Of a stretch of 64,000 bases of DNA, positions 58,729 through 64,000 are shown piece by piece. The DNA lies in contig NZ_CP037993.1 in NCBI RefSeq assembly GCF_004367745.1, positions 2,914,001-2,978,000 of the forward strand, given 5' to 3'. The translations under genes and the position numbers were made by a program. Numbering within the stretch: position 1 is the stretch's first letter; the number at the start of each line of letters is the position of its first letter. Below the pieces are notes generated by a model, which did not search any database, was not told where the DNA came from, and saw nothing but the letters and a program-made list of their open reading frames with translations. Source of the DNA: Herbaspirillum huttiense. GTDB taxonomy: Bacteria; Pseudomonadota; Gammaproteobacteria; Burkholderiales; Burkholderiaceae_D.

Positions 58729-59598
58729 TCAGTGCTGCATGCCCCAGCGGCGGATGGTGCGCTTCTCGATCTGGGCGAAGATCAGGTTCTCCACCACCAG
58801 GCCGATGATGATCACGAAGAACAGGCCCGAGAAGACATTGGCCGTTTCCAGCTGGTTGCGGTTTTCGAAGATGTACCAGCCCAGGCCGCCCGCACCCGAG
58901 GACACGCCGAACACCAGCTCGGCCGCGATCAGCGTACGCCAGGCGAAGGCCCAGCCCACCTTGAGGCCGGTCAGGATGCTGGGGAAAGCGGCCGGGATCA
59001 GGATCGATTTCACCAGCGAAAAGCGGCGCAATCCATAGTTCTGGCCGACCATGCGCAGCGTGTTGGACACCGCCCGGAAGCCGCCATGGGTATTGAGCGC
59101 CACCGCCCACAGCACCGAGTGCACCAGCACGAAGATGATGCTGCCGGTACCGAGTCCGAACCAGATCAGCGCCAGCGGCAACAGCGCAATGGCTGGCAGC
59201 GGATTGAACATCGAGGTCAGCGTCTCCAGCAAGTCATTGCCGATGCGCGAGCTGATGGCCACCGTGGTCAGCAGCCCGGCCAGCAGGATGCCCAGGCCAT
59301 AGCCGACCAGCAGCGTCTGCATCGATACCGCCGCGCGCTGCAGCAGCACGCCGCTGCCGATGCCGGAGAGGAAGGCTTGCACCGTCTCGCTGAAGCTGGG
59401 GAAGAGCAAGGCATTGTCCAGCCAGCGGCCGTAGACTTCCCAGATCAGGGCCAGCACCAGCAGGATCACGGTCTTGCGCAGCCAGCCCATGCGATACAGG
59501 GACTCGAAGGCCGACAGCGGCCGCTGCACTTCGGCAGTGGCATGGGGATTGGGGTCCACCAGGATTTCCGGGCGGACGAAGGGCAGATTGGTTTGCAT
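58729..59598 (-). CDS. ABC importer permease (SsuC/TauC type)
   Basis: 289-residue inner-membrane protein with about six helices, the first near 42-60 (TVILLVLALIWEVYGRWL). The cytoplasmic coupling motif LKVGWAFAWRTLIAAELVFG is the EAA-loop of the BPD_transp_1 class. ATG at 59598 is preferred; a longer frame extends into the ATPase gene. It lies 20 bases downstream of the ATPase stop and 107 upstream of the binding protein. Confidence 0.92.
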   Translation of the reverse strand: MQTNLPFVRPEILVDPNPHATAEVQRPLSAFESLYRMGWLRKTVILLVLALIWEVYGRWLDNALLFPSFSETVQAFLSGIGSGVLLQRAAVSMQTLLVGYGLGILLAGLLTTVAISSRIGNDLLETLTSMFNPLPAIALLPLALIWFGLGTGSIIFVLVHSVLWAVALNTHGGFRAVSNTLRMVGQNYGLRRFSLVKSILIPAAFPSILTGLKVGWAFAWRTLIAAELVFGVSSGAGGLGWYIFENRNQLETANVFSGLFFVIIIGLVVENLIFAQIEKRTIRRWGMQH

Positions 59599-59618
59599 GA
59601 TGAAGTCTCCGGCGCGGC

Positions 59619-60410
59619 TCAGTGATGGGCGAACAGCATGTCGTTGATGCGGGTTTCCAGTTCGGCCTGGGCAGCGGTGCCCAGCTGGACGGGATCGATG
59701 CTGTTGAGTTCGGCGCGGACCTGGCCCGGGTGCGGTGTCAGCAGCAGGATGCGGGTGCCCACGCGGATCGCTTCTTCGATCGAGTGCGTCACGAAGAGCA
59801 CCGTGAACTGGGTGTCGTCCCACAGGCGCAGCAGTTCATCCTGCATCTTGCGGCGGGTCAGTGCATCCAGCGCGGCGAAGGGTTCGTCCATCAGCAGCAC
59901 GTCCGGCTCCATGGCCATGCCACGGGCAATCGAGACGCGCTGTTTCATGCCGCCGGAGAGCATGTGCGGATAGCTGTCGATGAACTTGGCCAGGCCGACC
60001 TTGCCGATGTAGTACTCGGCGCGTTCGGCGGCAGCCTTCCCTTGCAGGCGGCCACTGGCGTGCAGCGCGAATTCCACGTTCTGGCGCACCGTCTTCCAAG
60101 GCAGCAGCTGGTCGAATTCCTGGAACACCATCATGCGGTCCGGACCGGGCTCATGCACTTCCCGGCCCTTGAGACGGATCGCCCCCGAGGTCGGCTGCAG
60201 GTAGCCGCCGATGGCCTTCAGCAGCGTGGACTTGCCGCAGCCAGAGGGGCCCAGCAGGATGTAGCGGTCGCCCGGATGGACGTTGAAACTGACGTTCTGG
60301 GTAGCGGTGACCAGTGAATCGGTGGTCTTGTATTGCAGGGTGACGCGGTCGATTTCCAACAGCGGACGCGATGGGTCGAGGATAGCCGCAGCTTGGGCAG
60401 GGTCGCTCAT
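59619..60410 (-). CDS. ABC importer ATP-binding protein (SsuB/TauB type)
   Basis: 263-residue ATPase with Walker A GPSGCGKST, Q-loop VFQEFDQLLPW, signature LSGGMKQRVSIARG, Walker B LLMDEPFAALD and switch His in VTHSIEEA. GGAG seven bases before ATG (MSDPAQAA) supports this start over an upstream TTG. First gene of the operon; its promoter shares the region with the divergent two-component system, including the three-fold CTGAC repeats. Confidence 0.93.
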   Translation of the reverse strand: MSDPAQAAAILDPSRPLLEIDRVTLQYKTTDSLVTATQNVSFNVHPGDRYILLGPSGCGKSTLLKAIGGYLQPTSGAIRLKGREVHEPGPDRMMVFQEFDQLLPWKTVRQNVEFALHASGRLQGKAAAERAEYYIGKVGLAKFIDSYPHMLSGGMKQRVSIARGMAMEPDVLLMDEPFAALDALTRRKMQDELLRLWDDTQFTVLFVTHSIEEAIRVGTRILLLTPHPGQVRAELNSIDPVQLGTAAQAELETRINDMLFAHH

Positions 60411-60470
60411 GCCAGTCTCCAAATGATTTATAAGAATTATTGATGCTGGAACGGATGCTAGGCCGCCAAG

Positions 60471-60497
60471 CTGTAACGAATCTGACTAAATCCTGAC
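60471..60497 (+). promoter_or_regulatory. Three-fold 11-bp direct repeat, response-regulator operator
   Basis: CTGTA (60471), CTGAC (60482) and CTGAC (60493) are spaced exactly 11 bases apart, one helical turn, as OmpR/PhoB-type regulators bind. A TACAAT at 60525-60530 would be the -10 of the regulator gene, putting the repeats just upstream of the -35 position. Confidence 0.65.
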
Positions 60498-60590
60498 GTC
60501 TTCTTTTCGTGAGCGGTTCGGACATACAATGACGACCTGCCCAAGCAGCGTCCAACAGCTGCGGCATCGAAAAACAACACTGGAGATCCC

Positions 60591-61304
60591 ATGCGCATCC
60601 TGCTGGTCGAAGACACTGCCGACGTGGCCGAGGCCATCGTTTCCCACCTGGCCCGCATCGGCCACACGGTCGAATGGGAAAGCCACGGCGGCCACGCCGC
60701 GCGCCGCCTGGGCGAGGCCTTCGACCTGCTGATCCTGGACGTGATGCTGCCGCAGACCGATGGCTTCGCCCTGCTGGAGCAATTGCGCGCGCGCGGCCAG
60801 CACTCGCCGGTGCTCATGCTCACTGCCTGCGGCGAGATCGAAGAGCGCGTGCGCGCACTGGACCTGGGCGCGGACGATTACCTGGTCAAGCCCTTCGACT
60901 TCCGCGAACTGGAGGCGCGCATCCGCGTGCTCCTGCGCCGGAGCGGCGGCGAATCGACCAACCTGCTGCACTGTGCCAACCTGTGCATCGACCGCAAGAG
61001 CCGCACCGCCACGCTGGACGGCCAGCCCATCGAGCTGACCCGGCGCGAGGTGACGCTGCTGGAAATCATTGCCGCACGGCCGGGGCGCATCTTCAACAAG
61101 GATGAGCTGATGGATCGCCTCTTCACGGTCGACGACACCCCCAACGCCAACACGGTCGAACAATACGTGGCGCGCCTGCGCAAGAAACTGGCCGCTGCCG
61201 CCTTTGAAATCCGCACCCTGCGCGGCCTCGGCTATCAGCTGGTGTTGCACGCCCCGGCCGCCGGTGAAGCTTCCGCGTCCACCCCGGCCGCTGCCCTGCA
61301 CTGA
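60591..61304 (+). CDS. OmpR-family response regulator (QseB/TctD type)
   Basis: 237-residue regulator: receiver with Asp50 (LLILDVMLPQTDG), Thr in MLTACGE and Lys in LVKPFDF, and a C-terminal winged helix ending IRTLRGLGYQLVL. The extra Ala/Pro-rich tail (APAAGEASASTPAAALH) is slightly longer than usual. Overlaps the kinase start by one base (TGATG). The direct repeats upstream point to self-control and control of the divergent ABC operon. Confidence 0.93.
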   Translation: MRILLVEDTADVAEAIVSHLARIGHTVEWESHGGHAARRLGEAFDLLILDVMLPQTDGFALLEQLRARGQHSPVLMLTACGEIEERVRALDLGADDYLVKPFDFRELEARIRVLLRRSGGESTNLLHCANLCIDRKSRTATLDGQPIELTRREVTLLEIIAARPGRIFNKDELMDRLFTVDDTPNANTVEQYVARLRKKLAAAAFEIRTLRGLGYQLVLHAPAAGEASASTPAAALH

Positions 61305-62701
61305 TGCTGGGCCGTTCGCCGCACGTCGTCGCCGGACGCTCGCTCTACACGCGGCTGGTGGTGCGCGTAGGCGCGGTGCTGCTGGTGAGCGCCGCCGTGC
61401 TGCTCATCGCCATCTGGATCTCGACCCAGCTGGCCGCGCGCCAGGCCTATGACCGCATCCTGGCCGGCAGTGCCTTGCAGATCGCCGAAAACACCTGGTA
61501 CGACCATGGCGAGGTCAATGTCGATGTGCCGCTGGCGGCGCTGTCGATGCTGGGCACCGGGGACCATGCGATCTATGCGGTCTTCGATCCGCGTGGCCGG
61601 GTGATCGCGGGCGATGCCGAATTCCGTCCGGAGATTCCCTGGAACGAGCTGGAACAAGGCCCGCTGTTGCGCGACGGCGATTATCTGGGCACGCCGGTGC
61701 GCATGGCCATCATCGGGCGGCGCATGCCGGTCGACAGCGCCCATCCTTGGGCCGTGATCGTGCTGGCGCAGACCAACAACGCGCGCATGTCCTTTGCGCA
61801 GAGCCTGGGCGGCAAGGCGCTGGTGGTAATCGTAGCCATGAGCGCGCTGACGATTTTGGCAGCAATGTTCACCCTGTACCAAGCACTGGCGCCGCTCAAG
61901 CGCATCGAGGCGGCCATCCGTGAGCGGGACCTGAACGATCTTTCACCCCTGTCGTTAACCGTGCCTGCCGAGACCCATGCGCTGGTCTCGGCCATCAATG
62001 CCTTCATGGAGAGGCTGGTGGTCCACCGCGCCACCATGCGCCGCGTGATCGGCGATGCCGCGCATCAGTTGCGCACGCCCGTCACCGCCCTGGTGGCGCA
62101 GATGGAACTGCTGGCTACCGAGCCCAGCGAAGAGAAGCGCCAACGCCACCTTGCGCTGCTGCGCGAACGCACGCGCCACTTGGGCGCGCTGGTGAACCAG
62201 CTCATCAATCACGCCATGGTCCAGCATCGCAATGACAGCCGCCTGCAGGAACGCATCGATCTGGCCGACCTGGTGCGCTCGCAGATGACGGAAGTGCTGT
62301 CCAATCGCGCGCGCACGCCGCACGACCTGGCGCTGGATGTGCCGCCCCTGCCCTGTTTGATCCAGGGCGATCCGATTGCGCTGGGCGAGGCGATCAAGAA
62401 CATCCTCGACAACGCCCTGCAATACGGCGCGCCGGGGCTGTTGCACGTAAGGCTGGACAGCGATGGCCAGCGCCATCGCCTGAGCTTCATCGATGACGGG
62501 CCGGGGATTGCTGCCGAGGATTGGGAGCGATTGCGCAAGCCCTTCGCCCCGCGCGGCGAGAACCGCATGGGGGCAAGCCTGGGCTTGTCCATCGTGGAGG
62601 AAGTCATGCGCGCGCATGCGGGCGAGATGCGCTTTGCTTACCTGCCGGACGGGCATTTTGCGGTCCTGCTGGATTTCCCGGCCTGGCAGGAGCCGGCCTG
62701 A
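61304..62701 (+). CDS. Sensor histidine kinase (TctE/QseC type)
   Basis: 465 residues. Membrane helix ~18-42 (LVVRVGAVLLVSAAVLLIAI), a periplasmic sensor (~45-165) of the 2CSK_N kind, second helix ~170-190 (ALVVIVAMSALTILAAM), HisKA with DAAHQLRTPVTAL (His254), and HATPase with NILDNALQYGAPG and ASLGLSIVEEVMRAHAG. TctE-type kinases often sense carboxylates or other small molecules taken up by a linked transporter. Pairs with the regulator in front; the ABC importer on the other side is the probable partner. Confidence 0.92.
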   Translation: MLGRSPHVVAGRSLYTRLVVRVGAVLLVSAAVLLIAIWISTQLAARQAYDRILAGSALQIAENTWYDHGEVNVDVPLAALSMLGTGDHAIYAVFDPRGRVIAGDAEFRPEIPWNELEQGPLLRDGDYLGTPVRMAIIGRRMPVDSAHPWAVIVLAQTNNARMSFAQSLGGKALVVIVAMSALTILAAMFTLYQALAPLKRIEAAIRERDLNDLSPLSLTVPAETHALVSAINAFMERLVVHRATMRRVIGDAAHQLRTPVTALVAQMELLATEPSEEKRQRHLALLRERTRHLGALVNQLINHAMVQHRNDSRLQERIDLADLVRSQMTEVLSNRARTPHDLALDVPPLPCLIQGDPIALGEAIKNILDNALQYGAPGLLHVRLDSDGQRHRLSFIDDGPGIAAEDWERLRKPFAPRGENRMGASLGLSIVEEVMRAHAGEMRFAYLPDGHFAVLLDFPAWQEPA

Positions 62702-62724
62702 GGCGCTGAGCGCGAATCAGCGCC

Positions 62725-63165
62725 CTATTTCCATTCCAGGATCGCATTGCGGCGATCCAGCCAATGTACCTTCACACTGCCGGGTGTCACCTTGCGTGCC
62801 GCGCAGGCGCTGGCCGCGAGCGCGAAGGAGGCATCGTAGTAACGTCCGCTGGCCGACGAGCGCAACGGCGTCTGCGGCGCATTGCGGGCGATCCAGTCGG
62901 CCGCATTGGTGCGCAGGAAGATCATGCAGGCGCTGCCGCTGGTCTCGGCTACCTGGCAGGCGCAGCTGTTGCCGGAGGTAGTGATGGGTTCGCTCAGTTG
63001 CGGGTTGCGGTTCAGCGCATCCGGTACCGGAACAGGGACCGGCACCGGAACGGGTACGCCCTGCTGCGGACCGTAATGACCGCCCAGATCGCGGGTGGTG
63101 ACCTGGGCCGTGGCCGGCAGGAGCAGCGCACCCAACAGCAGCGGCAGGCATCGGATCATGTTCAT
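62725..63165 (-). CDS. Exported protein with Val-Pro repeat and Cys pairs, unknown function
   Basis: 146 residues, not recognised. A signal peptide (MNMIRCLPLLLGALLLPATA) leads to a mature protein with a VPVPVPVPVP stretch (~36-48) and then a compact domain with CACQVAETSGSACM and a further Cys (SACAARK), probably disulfide-bonded in the periplasm. AAGGAG about nine bases ahead supports this start. It lies between the TctE-type kinase (convergent, 23 bases) and the methyltransferase gene. A lipobox is not evident. Confidence 0.7.
   Translation of the reverse strand: MNMIRCLPLLLGALLLPATAQVTTRDLGGHYGPQQGVPVPVPVPVPVPDALNRNPQLSEPITTSGNSCACQVAETSGSACMIFLRTNAADWIARNAPQTPLRSSASGRYYDASFALAASACAARKVTPGSVKVHWLDRRNAILEWK
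63023..63058. repeat. Imperfect hexanucleotide repeat coding for Val-Pro
   Basis: Six consecutive 6-base units of GGNACN (plus strand) encode the Val-Pro stretch of the exported protein. Units differ at the third and sixth positions, so it is an old, not freshly slipping, repeat. Confidence 0.6.
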
Positions 63166-63197
63166 GGATGGTGTCTCCTTGCTGGCATGAGGTGCGT

Positions 63198-64000
63198 TCA
63201 GGCGCGGGCGCGCAGGCGATACAGGCTGGTGGTTTCCTTGCTGCGCGCCGCATGCAGCGGATCATCGCGATCGACTGCCTTGCCGTGGCGCGGCTTGATG
63301 TCGTGCCGTGCCACCACTTCCAACCCGGCCTGGGCAATCGCCTCGGCCAGCATGCCGGGGGCGCGCAAACCCAAGTGTTCGGCGAAGTCGGAGAGGATCA
63401 GCCAGCCTTCGCCCTGCGGGGTCAGGTGATCGGACAGTCCCTTCAGGAAGCCCAGCAGCATGCGGCTGTCCGGATCGTAGACCGCATGTTCGATCGGTGA
63501 ACTGGGACGCGCCGGCAGCCAGGGCGGATTGCAGACGATCAGCGGCGCGCGGCCTGCCGGGAACAGATCGGCCTCCTGCAATTCGACCTGCGGCAAGACC
63601 CCCAGCCCTTGCAGGTTCTCGCGTGCGCAGTCCAGCGCGCGCGGGTCCATGTCGGTGGCGATGATCTTGCGCACGCCGCGCCGGGCCAGCACAGCGGAGA
63701 GCACGCCACTGCCCACGCCGATATCGAAGGCCAGTTCGGTCGAGGGCAGCGGGGCCTTGGCCACCAGGTCCACGTACTCGCCACGCACCGGCGAGAAGAC
63801 GCCATACCACGGATGGATGCGGCTACCCAGCGCGCCGATCTCCACGCCCTTCTTGCGCCACTCATGCGCACCGATCAGCCCCTGCAGCTCGCGCAGCGAG
63901 ACCGCAAAGGATGTGCCCTGCAGCGTCGGCGTATAGGCTTCGCGGCAGGCGGCCTGCACGTCGGGCGCTCGGCGCAGCGGCACCACGAAGCTTGGATCGA
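63198..64000 (-). CDS. Class I SAM-dependent methyltransferase, N-terminus beyond window
   Basis: At least 266 residues of a Rossmann-fold methyltransferase of the small-methyltransferase group that includes the RlmG/RsmC and PrmC-like enzymes. Motif I is FDIGVGSGVLSAVLA, motif IV is VCNPPWLP, and a C-terminal GWLILSDFAEHLGL strand follows. The NPPW motif indicates methylation of an exocyclic or amide nitrogen, in RNA, DNA or protein. The frame is open to the right edge, so the true start is probably outside; GTG at 63986 is the last possible start seen. Substrate not assigned. Confidence 0.85.
   Translation of the reverse strand, partial: DPSFVVPLRRAPDVQAACREAYTPTLQGTSFAVSLRELQGLIGAHEWRKKGVEIGALGSRIHPWYGVFSPVRGEYVDLVAKAPLPSTELAFDIGVGSGVLSAVLARRGVRKIIATDMDPRALDCARENLQGLGVLPQVELQEADLFPAGRAPLIVCNPPWLPARPSSPIEHAVYDPDSRMLLGFLKGLSDHLTPQGEGWLILSDFAEHLGLRAPGMLAEAIAQAGLEVVARHDIKPRHGKAVDRDDPLHAARSKETTSLYRLRARA

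Noticed and set aside
63023..63058. CRISPR-like short repeat array
   Set aside because: The units are 6 bases long, without spacers, and code in frame for Val-Pro.

Overview
The window looks like chromosomal DNA of a GC-rich beta-proteobacterium (Burkholderiales, Oxalobacteraceae). The gene content and protein style most resemble Herbaspirillum; this is my recognition of the proteins, not a database result. No rRNA, tRNA, insertion sequence, prophage or CRISPR array was seen, and the DNA is densely coding with many 1-4 base gene overlaps.

Layout. 1-2.85 kb: the end of an RND efflux pump and an OmpR-type two-component pair. 2.9-5.3 kb: a hydroxyacid dehydrogenase/VOC pair, divergent from a tandem universal stress protein gene that has an FNR-type site upstream. 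5.3-9.3 kb: a TonB-dependent siderophore receptor with a PepSY membrane protein and a Fur-like site, then an orphan PAAR protein. 9.4-14.2 kb: a 1267-residue multi-PAS hybrid kinase and two small unknown genes. 14.8-19.9 kb: a bacteriophytochrome facing a CHASE3 histidine kinase and two response regulators; one regulator carries a HisKA-like domain whose phospho-acceptor histidine is glutamine. 20.2-36.3 kb: a Gly-zipper stress protein, pgi and a long alpha-glucan block (treY, malQ, treZ, glgX, glgB, glgA) for making, debranching and converting glycogen to trehalose.

36.9-44 kb: dodecin, a small unknown gene, norR divergent from hmp with three NorR enhancer sites and a sigma-54 promoter, an unknown 118-residue protein, a D-lactate dehydrogenase and an MFS transporter. 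44.1-47.5 kb: a GNAT/DUF1778 toxin-antitoxin pair and monomeric isocitrate dehydrogenase. 47.6-53.9 kb: a microcompartment-free ethanolamine operon (eat, a Tat-exported HAD phosphatase, eutB, eutC) divergent from eutR. 54-57.5 kb: an exported alpha/beta hydrolase, an orphan HMW1C-like cytoplasmic N-glycosyltransferase and a YkgJ-type cysteine-cluster protein. 57.6-64 kb: a sulfonate/nitrate-type ABC importer divergent from a two-component system with a three-fold 11-bp direct repeat between them, a Cys/Val-Pro-repeat exported protein, and a methyltransferase cut by the window edge.

How it fits together. The region is rich in environmental sensing (light, NO, oxygen, iron, envelope signals) and in stress physiology (glycogen/trehalose, universal stress protein, dodecin). 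Three regulator/target pairs can be read from operator DNA: NorR to hmp, the 60.6-kb response regulator to itself and the ABC operon, and EutR to the ethanolamine genes. The less familiar items are the histidine-less HisKA regulator beside the phytochrome, the exported phosphatase inside the ethanolamine operon, and the N-glycosyltransferase without a neighbouring adhesin.
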